DNA of 64,000 bases from Dethiosulfovibrio peptidovorans DSM 11002. Its GTDB lineage: Bacteria > Synergistota > Synergistia > Synergistales > Dethiosulfovibrionaceae. A program made the translations under genes and the position numbers. Positions 25,808-34,581 of the stretch are shown here, piece by piece. Position 1 is the first letter of the stretch; each line of letters opens with the position of its first letter. The notes below the pieces were generated by a model that saw only the letters and a list, made by a program, of their open reading frames with translations, was not told the origin of the DNA and made no database searches. The stretch covers positions 1,588,501 through 1,652,500 of the forward strand of contig NZ_ABTR02000001.1 of the NCBI RefSeq assembly GCF_000172975.1, written 5' to 3'.

Positions 25808-28800
25808 GCCTTTGAATCTGGAGTTCATGGCCGACGATAGTCTTGCCGGGTTCAGACTTCAGCGTTTCGAGGCCTTTAATTGGGGAACCTTCGACGGCAA
25901 GGTCTGGACGCTCCGGCTGGACGGAAAAAACTGCCTCCTTACGGGAGGCAATGGGTCGGGAAAGTCGACCCTGGTTGACGGGGTGACCACATTGTTGGTT
26001 CCCAGCCATAGGGTGGCCTACAACAAGGCTGCGGGAGGGGACGCTCGAGAACGCACTCTTCGATCCTACGTCCGTGGTTATTTCAAGTCGGAGAGGCAGG
26101 AAAGCCTGGGCAGCGTCAAGCCTGTGGCTCTCAGAGACGATAAGAGCTATTCGGTCATACTAGGGGTTTTTCGTAACTCCGGCTACGAGAAGACCGTGAC
26201 CTTGGCTCAGGTGTTCTGGACGAAGGATCCCTCGGCGCAACCCGCCAGGCTTTACGTCGCCTGTGAGGAAGATCTGTCTATTCTCGGTGATTTTTCCGGT
26301 TTCGGAAAGGATATATCGGATCTTAAAAAGCGTCTACGCCGGGCAGGAGTGACCACCTTCGACAGTTTTCCCAATTATGGAGGCTGGTTCAAGCGTCGTT
26401 TCGGCATAAAGGACGACCAGGCCCTCGATCTGTTTCATCAGACAGTGTCTCTCAAGTCGGTGGGGAATCTGACCGATTTTGTCCGGAGCCATATGATAGA
26501 GCCTTTCGACGTGGTTTCCCGGATAGACGCACTGATAGGCCATTTCGAGAGTTTGAACAGCGCTCACGAGGCGGTTTTGAAGGCGAAGCGCCAGTTGGAC
26601 CAGCTGGAGCCTCTAGTGGACGATTGGAAACGTCACGGCAAGCTTGCCGATTCCGTCAGGGAGCTGAGGGAATGTCGAGAGGCTTTGCAACCCTGGTTTG
26701 CCAGCCTGAAAGTGGATTTATTGGAGAGGCGACTTGCCACACTTCGAAGCGAGCTGAATAGGCATGGCGCCGCCGTGGTGGATCTGGAGGAGAGGCGACG
26801 TTTCCAGAAGAAGCAGGAGATCGAGCTTCGTCGCAGTATCGCCGAAAACGGTGGCGATCGTCTGGAGAGGATAGGTCAGGAAATAGCCAGGGATCGAGAG
26901 GAGATGGAGCGCCGTAAGATCCGGGAGTCTCGATACAGGGAGTTGATTGAGGTCCTGGAGGAATCTCCTGCCACAGATATGGAGGCTTTTGTAAGGCAGA
27001 GGCAAGGTCTGTCCGAATTGAGAGAGGAATACGATCGGACCGATGTGGAGACACAGAACGAGTTGAACGAGTTTGGAGTGGCTCTTTCTCGGGAGAGGGA
27101 CGAGTTCCGTCGATTGACTTCCGAGATAGATGGTCTGAAGGCTCGCCGAAGCAATATAGACGAGAGGCAGATAGCCATAAGGAAGACTATCTGCGATGCT
27201 CTTTCTCTGTCCGAGGAGGATATGCCCTTCGTAGGGGAGCTTGTTCAGGTTCGGGAGGATCAGAGAGACTGGGAAGGAGCGGCGGAGCGCCTCCTCCGTA
27301 ATTTCGGACTCTCCCTTCTCGTCCCCGACCGGCATTATGCTTCGGTGGAGGAGTTCGTCGACAGGACGTCTTTGAAAGGCCGTCTGGTATATTTTCACGT
27401 CAGGGATGGTGGCAGTTCCGGTGTAACCTCTCTCAAGCCCGATTCTCTGGTGCATAAACTTCAGGTTAAGCCCGATTCTCCCTTTTACGATTGGCTTGAG
27501 AGAGAGTTCTCGCGAAGGTTTAACCTGATATGTTGTACCTCGTCGGAACGGTTTCGCCGGGAGATCTCGGCTATTACCCGTTCAGGTCAGATAAAGACCC
27601 CGGGAGGTAGACACGAAAAAGACGACCGTTTCGATTTGAACGACAGGAGTCGCTACGTCCTAGGCTGGAGCAATCGGGAAAAGATCGCCGCCCTGGAGGA
27701 TAAAGCGCGAGCCCGTTCTCGTCGTATGTCCGAGTTTTCCGCTGAAATGAAGGTCTTGAGCGATAGACGGGAGGTTCTGAAGGTTCGGCTCCAGGCCCTG
27801 TCGGGGCTTTTCGAGTATCGGGATTTCAGGGAGATCGACTGGCGTTCTGTTAGCCTGTCCATCTCCAAGCTGGAGGACGAGAGAAAGGTTCTTGAGGCTT
27901 CGTCGGACAGGCTTCGGGTTCTGTCCTCCCAGCTGGTGACCCTTGAGGCGGAGATATCTAAAATCGAAGATCTGTTGAAGGACAAGTACGATAAAAAATC
28001 CAGAACGGAGGAGAGAATCACCTCGGTGGGGGAGTCTTTGGAGGCGGTTCATCAGATTATGGAACAGGCCGACGAGGATTTGGTTCGGCGTTTTCCCTCT
28101 CTGGAGAGGATGAGAGACGATGCGATAGGAAATAAACCTATCACGTTGGATTCCTGTATTGCGAGAGAACAGGAGATGAGAGCCTGGCTTCAGGCCAAGA
28201 TAGACGGAGAGGACGGTAAGATCGCGCGGCTTAGGGAGAAAATAGTTAAAGCCATGACGGAATACAGGAGAGAGTGGCCCCTGGATACCAAGGATGTCGA
28301 CGCCGACGTTGGTTCCGGAGGGGATTTTTCGTCCATGCTGGACAGCCTTAGATCCGACGATTTACCTCGTTTCGAGGAGCGCTTTAAGGAGTTGTTGAAC
28401 GAAAACACCATTCGAGAGGTAGCCAACTTTCAGTCTCAGCTGAGCATGCAGAGGGAGACTATCAAGGAGAGGATCGATCTTATCAATGGCTCTCTTTTTC
28501 AGATCGATTACGATCAAGGTCGTTATATACGTCTAGAGGCTCAGATGACTCAGGATGCCGATATCCGAGATTTTCAAGGCGAGCTCAGGGCCTGTACCGA
28601 AGGGGCTCTCACCGGATCGGAGGAATCTCAGTATTCGGAGTCCAAGTTTCTTCAGGTGAAGCGGATTATCGAGCGGTTTCAAGGCAGGGAAAACTACTCC
28701 GATATGGATCGCAGGTGGACTTCCAAGGTCACGGATGTCCGTAATTGGTTCGTTTTCGCCGCCAGCGAAAGATGGCGACAGGACGATAGCGAATACGAAC

Positions 28801-29168
28801 ATTACGCCGATTCGGGGGGAAAGTCGGGGGGACAAAAGGAGAAGCTGGCCTACACGGTCTTGGCTGCCAGTCTGGCCTATCAGTTTGGTCTGGAGTGGGG
28901 GGCCGTGCGGTCCAAGTCTTTCCGTTTCGTCGTTATCGACGAGGCTTTCGGAAGGGGGTCTGACGAGTCTGCCCGGTTCGGGCTCGAGCTTTTTAAAAAA
29001 CTGAATCTCCAGCTTCTCGTGGTGACTCCGCTACAGAAGATTCACGTGATAGAGCCTTTCGTATCCGCCGTCGGGTTTGTCCACTGCGAGGATGGAAAGC
29101 GGTCTGTTTTGAGGAACCTATCCATTCAGGAGTATCACGATGGCCTGGACGACTCCGGAAGAGCTTAG
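25800..29168 (+). CDS. jetC: Wadjet protein JetC (SMC/MukB-like ATPase)
   Basis: 1122-residue SMC-like motor of the Wadjet system. The N-terminal half-head has Walker A GGNGSGKSTL (49-58); the C-terminal half-head has the signature SGGKSGGQKEKLAYT (from about 1005) and Walker B VVIDEAFGRGSD (about 1040-1051). Between them are two long coiled-coil arms, separated near 430-610 by a less coiled hinge-like region containing EEFVDRTSLKGRLVYFHV. The ATG at 25800 overlaps jetB; the frame stays open to 25755 but lacks a better start. All ATPase motifs are intact, so the motor should be active. Confidence 0.94.
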   Translation: MSEPLNLEFMADDSLAGFRLQRFEAFNWGTFDGKVWTLRLDGKNCLLTGGNGSGKSTLVDGVTTLLVPSHRVAYNKAAGGDARERTLRSYVRGYFKSERQESLGSVKPVALRDDKSYSVILGVFRNSGYEKTVTLAQVFWTKDPSAQPARLYVACEEDLSILGDFSGFGKDISDLKKRLRRAGVTTFDSFPNYGGWFKRRFGIKDDQALDLFHQTVSLKSVGNLTDFVRSHMIEPFDVVSRIDALIGHFESLNSAHEAVLKAKRQLDQLEPLVDDWKRHGKLADSVRELRECREALQPWFASLKVDLLERRLATLRSELNRHGAAVVDLEERRRFQKKQEIELRRSIAENGGDRLERIGQEIARDREEMERRKIRESRYRELIEVLEESPATDMEAFVRQRQGLSELREEYDRTDVETQNELNEFGVALSRERDEFRRLTSEIDGLKARRSNIDERQIAIRKTICDALSLSEEDMPFVGELVQVREDQRDWEGAAERLLRNFGLSLLVPDRHYASVEEFVDRTSLKGRLVYFHVRDGGSSGVTSLKPDSLVHKLQVKPDSPFYDWLEREFSRRFNLICCTSSERFRREISAITRSGQIKTPGGRHEKDDRFDLNDRSRYVLGWSNREKIAALEDKARARSRRMSEFSAEMKVLSDRREVLKVRLQALSGLFEYRDFREIDWRSVSLSISKLEDERKVLEASSDRLRVLSSQLVTLEAEISKIEDLLKDKYDKKSRTEERITSVGESLEAVHQIMEQADEDLVRRFPSLERMRDDAIGNKPITLDSCIAREQEMRAWLQAKIDGEDGKIARLREKIVKAMTEYRREWPLDTKDVDADVGSGGDFSSMLDSLRSDDLPRFEERFKELLNENTIREVANFQSQLSMQRETIKERIDLINGSLFQIDYDQGRYIRLEAQMTQDADIRDFQGELRACTEGALTGSEESQYSESKFLQVKRIIERFQGRENYSDMDRRWTSKVTDVRNWFVFAASERWRQDDSEYEHYADSGGKSGGQKEKLAYTVLAASLAYQFGLEWGAVRSKSFRFVVIDEAFGRGSDESARFGLELFKKLNLQLLVVTPLQKIHVIEPFVSAVGFVHCEDGKRSVLRNLSIQEYHDGLDDSGRA

Positions 29169-30321
29169 GTCCTATGTCCAGCGGCTCTGGGATAGAGGTG
29201 TCATCTTAGGGGCTACCGTCGTGGGAGAGTCTCTCTTCCCTAGGCGATTACCTCTAAAAAAGCCTACCTCCGGTGAACTCAGTGGCAGCTTCGATTCCGT
29301 CCGTCGCTGGATATCCCTTTTATCCGAGGGGGAGGGGGATTACAGGGTGGAATGGCGTACCGTCAACCACAGGATTCTCGGGGAAAACAGAGTTCCCTTT
29401 TGTGTATGGGTGGATTCTTTGGAAGATGCATTGTCCATGATAGGGAAGAAACGTGCTTTCCGCGATTTTTCCCGTCTTGTAGATTCCACGGAAGAACGAT
29501 GTCCTCAGCTTATATCTTGGATTGCCAGAAGACCGTTACAGGCTTTGGCTCTTTACAAAGATTGGTCTCTTCTATTGGATTTAGTGGAGTGGATGATAGA
29601 CCACCCCAGGCCCTCGATTTACGTTCGACAGGTGGATTTGCCGGGAGTTCACAGTAAGTTTATAGAGGGGCATCGTTCCGTCTTATCTGAGCTTTTCGAT
29701 CTGGTCCTTTCCAGGGGCGTTATTGACCAAACGGCTACAGGTGCCAGCGGTTTCTGTCACCGATACGGTTTTCGGGAGAAGCCTCGGATGGTGCGTTTCA
29801 GGGTTCTTGATTCGGCGTTGTCTCTTCCCTACGCCGGGCCGGATCAGGATGTTACCCTCACGAAAGAAGCATTTGCCCGTTTGGATCTAGACGTTTCTAA
29901 GGTGTTCATTACGGAAAACGAGGTCAACTTTTTGGCTTTTCCGAGGGTCCCCGGCGGTATGGTGATTTTCGGTGCCGGATACGGTTTCGACAATTTATCC
30001 TCGGCAGTTTGGCTCCGGAACAGGCAGGTTTTTTACTGGGGAGATCTGGATACCCACGGATTTGCGATCTTAAACCAGTTTCGATCTGTTTTCCCAAGAG
30101 CGAGCTCTTTCCTCATGGATCAGGAAACCCTTTTGAGGCATCGTGCCTTCTGGGGTTTGGAGACCCGACCGGAGATCTGCGACCTCCCTCGTCTCACGGA
30201 AGAAGAGAATGCTCTATATCGACGATTAGTGGAGAACGAATGGGGAGATAGGATCCGTCTAGAGCAAGAACACATAGGGTTCGGCTTTCTTATCGACGGG
30301 CTACGGCGGTTAGGTTCATAG
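29140..30321 (+). CDS. jetD: Wadjet protein JetD (DUF3322/DUF2220, Toprim-type nuclease)
   Basis: 393-residue nuclease subunit that cuts plasmid DNA once the loop extruder has tested its size and shape. The N-terminal DUF3322 arm (about 1-180) is followed by a Toprim-like DUF2220 domain: ITENEVNF with the metal-binding glutamate E259, YWGDLDTHGF with D302 and D304, and RLEQEHIG near 373-380. All these acidic residues are present, so the nuclease is probably active. The gene overlaps jetC by 29 bases, and its 3' end overlaps the convergent hepT gene by 6 bases. Confidence 0.93.
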   Translation: MAWTTPEELRSYVQRLWDRGVILGATVVGESLFPRRLPLKKPTSGELSGSFDSVRRWISLLSEGEGDYRVEWRTVNHRILGENRVPFCVWVDSLEDALSMIGKKRAFRDFSRLVDSTEERCPQLISWIARRPLQALALYKDWSLLLDLVEWMIDHPRPSIYVRQVDLPGVHSKFIEGHRSVLSELFDLVLSRGVIDQTATGASGFCHRYGFREKPRMVRFRVLDSALSLPYAGPDQDVTLTKEAFARLDLDVSKVFITENEVNFLAFPRVPGGMVIFGAGYGFDNLSSAVWLRNRQVFYWGDLDTHGFAILNQFRSVFPRASSFLMDQETLLRHRAFWGLETRPEICDLPRLTEEENALYRRLVENEWGDRIRLEQEHIGFGFLIDGLRRLGS

Positions 30322-30720
30322 ATTCAGACAGTAAGAGCCCCACTTAAGGAGGTCGTCAAGATGGTTGGAGACCACCGACTTGAGGATATCGATGTCCATC
30401 CTCTGATAATCGTGAATAGCGATGTTTCTGAACCCAACCATACTCTGAAGCCTTTTTGACAGATCCCGGTCCAGCCCCTCAGACTGCTGAATCATGACAA
30501 AGTTTTCCCTGCTCTCCCTGGGAAGCCCCAGTCCCTTTATAGCCACCACGTGGGCCGCCATATCTATGGCGGCCTGTATGGCCCTTTGGAGGTTTAATAT
30601 CACTATATCCTGGACGTCCCATTCATCGATCCGATCCATATCCCCCTCGGTAACTTGGTGAATCCTGTCGATACATCGTTTTATGGTAGCGGCCTTAGCC
30701 AGTAAAACGTCGTCTTTCAC
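30316..30720 (-). CDS. hepT: HepT-like HEPN toxin (DUF86)
   Basis: 134-residue HEPN-domain ribonuclease toxin of the MntA-HepT system. The active-site motif Rx4H is R98-H103 within FRNIAIHDYQ; tyrosine Y105 is the residue that the partner MNT enzyme modifies with AMP in characterised pairs. The N-terminal helices carry the DUF86 pattern DVQDIVILNLQRAIQAAIDMA. It starts inside the last codons of mntA (ATGA overlap). It is the last gene of an operon that begins with lspA. Toxin and antitoxin both look intact. Confidence 0.92.
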   Translation of the reverse strand: MKDDVLLAKAATIKRCIDRIHQVTEGDMDRIDEWDVQDIVILNLQRAIQAAIDMAAHVVAIKGLGLPRESRENFVMIQQSEGLDRDLSKRLQSMVGFRNIAIHDYQRMDIDILKSVVSNHLDDLLKWGSYCLNL

Positions 30721-31091
30721 GAGAAAAACCCCACCAACTTTTCCTCCGCCTCTTTGCGGATTATTTTTATATCCTCGTACATAGATACGGTTTTTGCGAA
30801 AAAAGCTCGATATGTCTTGTCGTCCATCTTTACCGGAATTCCATTTTGAAGCACTTCCATGGAAATTATAGGGTCGATATCGTTCAAGACGACGAGATCG
30901 ACCATTTTTCCGCTTAAGTTCTCCAATTTATCTTTGATCGATTTGTCCGCACCGCAGATCGGATATTTCATATATACAGCCACGTCTAGATCGCTATCCT
31001 CCCTGGCTCTCCCTGATGCGTAAGATCCGAAAACAAAGGCGAGCAAAACATCGTCTCTATGGTCTAGATAGGTTCTTACCTTGTCTATCAT
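30717..31091 (-). CDS. mntA: MntA-like nucleotidyltransferase antitoxin
   Basis: 124-residue minimal nucleotidyltransferase. The core motif GSx10DxD is present as G22-S23 and D34-x-D36 in FGSYASGRAREDSDLDVAVY. In characterised systems the enzyme adds AMP groups to a tyrosine of HepT and so blocks the toxin. Later LVVLNDIDP provides the third acidic position. The ATG overlaps the stop codon of the threonine-synthase-like gene (ATGA), and its own stop overlaps hepT. This joins the toxin-antitoxin pair to the housekeeping operon. Confidence 0.92.
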   Translation of the reverse strand: MIDKVRTYLDHRDDVLLAFVFGSYASGRAREDSDLDVAVYMKYPICGADKSIKDKLENLSGKMVDLVVLNDIDPIISMEVLQNGIPVKMDDKTYRAFFAKTVSMYEDIKIIRKEAEEKLVGFFS

Positions 31092-32224
31092 TTTATCTTC
31101 CTCCTCAGCTCCAGGATCTTGTCTGTGGCCTTCAGACCTGATCCGCTGAGAAACACCACCGTCGTCTCTCCCTTTGATATAGCGCCGGACTCCATCAGTT
31201 TTGAGATCCCTGGAACCACCACCGCGCTGGTTGGTTCCACGTAGATTCCCCTTGAGGCCAGGGCGAAGATTCCTTCAACTATGGGTTTCTCGTCCACAGC
31301 CACTATGGATCCCCTCGACCGTTTTACCGCCTCCAGGACCTCGGCGCCTCTGAGAGGGGTGGCCGAGCTGATGCCCTCCGCCACTGTCTCCGCCTTGGTT
31401 ATGTTTTCCGGCACGTCCAGCCCAGACTCGTAGGCCCGGGCCAGAGGGGCGCAGTTGGCCGATTGGACGCCGTGAATTTTAGGTATATGGTCTATCAGTC
31501 CCATATCACGGAGTTCAGAAAGTGCCCTGTAGGCTCCCAGAACGAGACTTCCCTGTCCCAGAGGCAGGACCAGGTGGTCCGGGGCGGTCCAGCCCAGCTG
31601 TTCCCATATCTCGTAGGCGAAGGTCTTGACGCCCTCTACGAACCATGGGCTCCAGTTGTGGCTGCCGTAGTAGGTTTCTCGTGCCGCCGCCATGGCGGCA
31701 TCGGTGGTGTCCTCTCTGGTTCCGGGAACCCTGATCAGCTCGGCGCCGTAGGCCTCTATCTGAACGCATTTTCCCGCCGAGGTGTAGTCCGGCACGTAGA
31801 CCGAGCAGTTCAGTCCTCCTGCGGTGCAGTATGCGGCCATGGCTGCTCCTGCGTTGCCCGACGAGTCCTCTATAAGGGAGGTTATTCCCAGTTCTCTGAG
31901 TCGACTTACCAATACCGATATTCCTCTGTCCTTGTAGGAGCCTGTGGGGCAGAGGAAGTCCATCTTGACCAGGGGCTTGACCCCGTCCAGTTCCACCGGG
32001 ATCAAGGGGGTGAGACCCTCTCCCATAGTCACGGCCTTTTCCGGCGATCTCACCGGCATGGTTTTGCTGTATCTCCACATGGAGAGTGGGCCTCGTTTTA
32101 TCTCCTCCGGCGATATGGATAGGAGTTTTTCCGTTATGTGGTCAAGATGGCCTCCGCAATCGGGGCATCTCCAGATCGGTTCATCGTCCCCGCAGGAGGC
32201 CCCGCACCTTAAGCATTTAAGCAT
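31088..32224 (-). CDS. thrC: Threonine synthase-like PLP enzyme with N-terminal zinc ribbon
   Basis: 378-residue fold-type II PLP enzyme. Residues 1-25 form a rubredoxin-like zinc ribbon (C4, C7, C20, C23), as in many bacterial and archaeal threonine synthases. The PLP lysine is K98 in CPTGSYKDRG; EDSSGNAGAAMAAY binds the cofactor phosphate region, and VVFLSGSGLK closes the site. It would convert O-phosphohomoserine to threonine, though a few homologues act on other substrates. The ATG at 32224 overlaps the ridA stop by one base; the frame extends upstream through ridA but this part is a shadow. The next gene is mntA. Confidence 0.85.
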   Translation of the reverse strand: MLKCLRCGASCGDDEPIWRCPDCGGHLDHITEKLLSISPEEIKRGPLSMWRYSKTMPVRSPEKAVTMGEGLTPLIPVELDGVKPLVKMDFLCPTGSYKDRGISVLVSRLRELGITSLIEDSSGNAGAAMAAYCTAGGLNCSVYVPDYTSAGKCVQIEAYGAELIRVPGTREDTTDAAMAAARETYYGSHNWSPWFVEGVKTFAYEIWEQLGWTAPDHLVLPLGQGSLVLGAYRALSELRDMGLIDHIPKIHGVQSANCAPLARAYESGLDVPENITKAETVAEGISSATPLRGAEVLEAVKRSRGSIVAVDEKPIVEGIFALASRGIYVEPTSAVVVPGISKLMESGAISKGETTVVFLSGSGLKATDKILELRRKIK

Positions 32225-32616
32225 CAGCTGTCTCCGACCTCGGCTATCACGTCTATCTCCACATCCAGACCGTTGTGGATGTCTATTCCGCTTGCTACGG
32301 TTCTGGCCGGGGGAACCGGGCCGGTGAAGAACTCGGAGTATGCCTTGTTCACCTCGTCCCACAGTGTGACGTCCCTGATGAGGACCGTGGCTTTGGCGAC
32401 CTTTTCCAGCGAGGATCCGTTTTCCTCCAACAACGCCGCTATGTTCTTCAGTATCCTCCTGGTCTGTTCCGCAGGAGATGCCCCCTTGAGGGCTTTTCCC
32501 GTCGTAGGGTCCACCGGTAGCTGCCCCGCCGTGAAGATGAAATTTCCCACCCTTGTTGCCTGGGAGTAGCATCCCGCCGGTTTCGGTGCGTTTTCGCTTT
32601 CTATGCGACGGATCAT
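32224..32616 (-). CDS. ridA: RidA family enamine/imine deaminase
   Basis: 130-residue Rid-superfamily protein that hydrolyses reactive 2-aminoacrylate and other enamines released by PLP enzymes such as serine/threonine dehydratases. The key arginine is R105 in PPARTVA, with GCYSQA near 15-20, FTAGQLPVDP and the terminal VEIDVIAE. Its gene lies between lspA and the threonine-synthase-like gene, with ATGA-type overlaps at both ends. Pairing with a PLP enzyme fits its role of removing damaging intermediates. Confidence 0.93.
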   Translation of the reverse strand: MIRRIESENAPKPAGCYSQATRVGNFIFTAGQLPVDPTTGKALKGASPAEQTRRILKNIAALLEENGSSLEKVAKATVLIRDVTLWDEVNKAYSEFFTGPVPPARTVASGIDIHNGLDVEIDVIAEVGDS

Positions 32617-33035
32617 GGTTTCCCCTCCTTTTGTGTTTTTTCCTGGTTTTTTATTTTAAACGTTCCCCACAATATCGACAGAGCGCCTCCGATCAGGGCC
32701 AGATCGGCAACGTTCAGATAGAGCCCTCCGGGCCAAAACGGCACCGGTATATAGTCCATGACCGCTCCGTAGAGCAAGCGGTCTATCATGTTCCCCATGG
32801 CACCTCCCCATAGGAAGATCAGTCCGTTTCTCGTGGGGGCTGGTTTTTTGTCTGCCATCGCCGTGACCGCCAGAAGAACGGCGAAGCCGACCATGGAGGC
32901 CCATTTCGAGCCGTTCTCCAGCGACGAGAAGGCGACCCCTTTGTTCCAGACGGCCGGAAGGCCAATACGGCGTACGGCGACGGAGCAGCCGTAGGTTCCT
33001 ATCGCAACGAAAGAAGCTAAAGATGCCGGTTTCAA
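32613..33035 (-). CDS. lspA: Lipoprotein signal peptidase (signal peptidase II)
   Basis: 140-residue membrane aspartyl protease that removes signal peptides from prolipoproteins. The catalytic aspartates are D85 in GGAMGNMIDR and D111 in NVADLALIGG; NKGVAFS (31-37) is the other conserved block. Four hydrophobic segments fit the family, though the first is weak. The TTG at 33035 was chosen because AGGAGG is 6 bases upstream; the longer reading frame to 33095 runs into the terminator after thiW. It overlaps ridA by 4 bases and heads the operon ending in hepT. Confidence 0.9.
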   Translation of the reverse strand: MKPASLASFVAIGTYGCSVAVRRIGLPAVWNKGVAFSSLENGSKWASMVGFAVLLAVTAMADKKPAPTRNGLIFLWGGAMGNMIDRLLYGAVMDYIPVPFWPGGLYLNVADLALIGGALSILWGTFKIKNQEKTQKEGKP

Positions 33036-33064
33036 GAAAGTCCTCCTGTCTATTATGGTCTTGG

Positions 33065-33093
33065 AATAAAAGAGGCGGCCGAAAGGCCGCCTC
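33065..33093 (-). terminator. Terminator between thiW and lspA
   Basis: Perfect 9-bp stem GAGGCGGCC / GGCCGCCTC with a GAAA loop (33072-33093 on the plus strand), followed on the minus strand by TTTTATT. It closes the thiamine uptake operon and leaves lspA as a new transcript. Confidence 0.9.
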
Positions 33094-33098
33094 ACTTG

Positions 33099-33605
33099 TT
33101 ATTCTATCCTTATGCCCGATTTCCTCAGGCCCAATATGACGGCATATCCTATGATACACCCCGGAATGGCGCTTGTCAGGAACGCTCCCTGGAGAGCCCA
33201 CATTCCGACCGATTTCCCCATGGCGGGAGCTATCAGCAGTGCCGATAGGGTCGCTCCTATCGGGCCGGTGCCTAGGGGTTCCGCCAGGGCGCACCAGTCT
33301 TTGCGGATGAATCGGTAGGCCAGTCCCACCGCCAGAGCTCCTGGTATGCTGCCAGGGAAGGCGAAGATGGTTCCGGTTCCCATGGCAACTCGCAGTATGC
33401 TGGTCACCAGAGCCGCCCCCGCAGCCCACCAGGGTCCCAGCAGAACTCCGGCTATGGCGTTTACCGCGTGCTGAAAGGGAAAACATTTGGTTGGGCCGAA
33501 GGGTACCGATACTCCCGAAAGCAGCAGTGCGGTGGCGGTGAGCAGTCCAGCGACGGTGAGCCGTCTTAGGGCGATTGAACTGGTCGAGGTGTTTTCGTGG
33601 GTCAT
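33099..33605 (-). CDS. thiW: ThiW family ECF transporter substrate-binding component (thiazole)
   Basis: 168-residue membrane protein with about five hydrophobic helices. The family block PFGPTKCFPFQHAVNAIAGVLLGPWWA (around 35-61, cited by parts) and FPGSIPGALAVGLAYR are typical of ThiW, the predicted importer of hydroxyethylthiazole. It needs an ECF energising module, which is not encoded here. The gene is last in the TPP-riboswitch operon and precedes a strong terminator. The imported thiazole would be the substrate of ThiM. Confidence 0.88.
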   Translation of the reverse strand: MTHENTSTSSIALRRLTVAGLLTATALLLSGVSVPFGPTKCFPFQHAVNAIAGVLLGPWWAAGAALVTSILRVAMGTGTIFAFPGSIPGALAVGLAYRFIRKDWCALAEPLGTGPIGATLSALLIAPAMGKSVGMWALQGAFLTSAIPGCIIGYAVILGLRKSGIRIE

Positions 33606-33623
33606 TTTTAGGTCCTCCCCTTT

Positions 33624-34559
33624 TTATCTGGTCAGCAGTGGCGAAATGTCTACCGCTTTTTCTATGAGCCCCGCCTCCAATGCGAAATCGGCGAAGGTTT
33701 CCCACCGTGATCGGTCGTTTTCCTGGTTTTTCGCGAAGTAGGGCAGGGTTGCCTCGAAAGCGTCGGTCTCCATCCTCCTGTCGGCCTCGGGCAGGGCCTT
33801 GAAGTATAGCTCCAGCGCCTCTTCCGGGTTTGCCCTGGCGAAGTCTATGCCTTTTTGAACTGCATCGGAGAAGGCCGTGATCGCTCTTTCGCGTTTTTCA
33901 ACGGTCTGTGGGGATGCCAGGAAGATCAGCTCGTCGTAGTCCGGTATTCCGTATTTTTCCAGCTCGAAGTACTCGGCCTCGATCCCCTGATGTTCCATTT
34001 CCACCACCTCGTAGGTCTTGAAGGGGCCCATGACGGCGCTCACCTTCCCTGATACCAGTGCTGGTATTATGGTGAAGCCGACGTTGATCGCCTCGTAGCT
34101 TTCTATGCCGTTTCTCTTCGCGAAGGCGGCCATCAGGAGATCCATCATTCCCGGGACGGTGTAGCCGATTTTCTTGCCCTCTAGGTCTTTCGGAGAGGAT
34201 ATGTCCTTGTCCTTCATGTAGAGCAGGGTGGTGAGAGGGTGTTCTACCAGCCGTCCTACCACCCTGGGATTCAGACCTTCCGCTGCTGCCATGATGGTCT
34301 GAGGTTGGTATCCTACCGCCAGGTCGACCGTCTGGGCCATGGCCAGCTTCAGGGAGTCGGAGGTGTCGGAGGGGCTCATTATCTTCACATCCAACCCGGC
34401 TTTTTCGAAGTATTCTTTCTCTCGTGCCACGTAGATCGGCAGGTGGTCCACGTTGGGGAACCAGTCGAGCATCAAGGTCAGTTTCTCCGCCGCCCCGGCC
34501 TGAAGCACCGCCGTCATGACCGTTATGCAGGCAATCGTCGATATCAGAGTTTTTTTCAT
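33624..34559 (-). CDS. thiY: ABC transporter substrate-binding protein, ThiY type (HMP precursor)
   Basis: 311-residue exported binding protein of the NMT1/THI5-like family. Residues 1-23 are a signal peptide (MKKT, hydrophobic core, QAGAAEK). The mature protein begins LTLMLDWFPNVDHLPIYVAREKEYFEKAGLDV, the pattern shared with ThiY proteins that bind formylaminopyrimidine, an HMP precursor. SDSLKLAMAQTVDLAVGYQPQTI and GKKIGYTVPGMMD follow. The substrate call rests on family resemblance plus location in the TPP-riboswitch operon. Confidence 0.87.
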   Translation of the reverse strand: MKKTLISTIACITVMTAVLQAGAAEKLTLMLDWFPNVDHLPIYVAREKEYFEKAGLDVKIMSPSDTSDSLKLAMAQTVDLAVGYQPQTIMAAAEGLNPRVVGRLVEHPLTTLLYMKDKDISSPKDLEGKKIGYTVPGMMDLLMAAFAKRNGIESYEAINVGFTIIPALVSGKVSAVMGPFKTYEVVEMEHQGIEAEYFELEKYGIPDYDELIFLASPQTVEKRERAITAFSDAVQKGIDFARANPEEALELYFKALPEADRRMETDAFEATLPYFAKNQENDRSRWETFADFALEAGLIEKAVDISPLLTR

Positions 34560-34581
34560 ATCTTATTTCTCCTTTTTAAGT

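Noticed and set aside
32225-32572. N-terminal extension of the threonine-synthase-like frame
   Set aside because: It is out of frame with the intact ridA gene; the zinc ribbon start at 32224 is natural.
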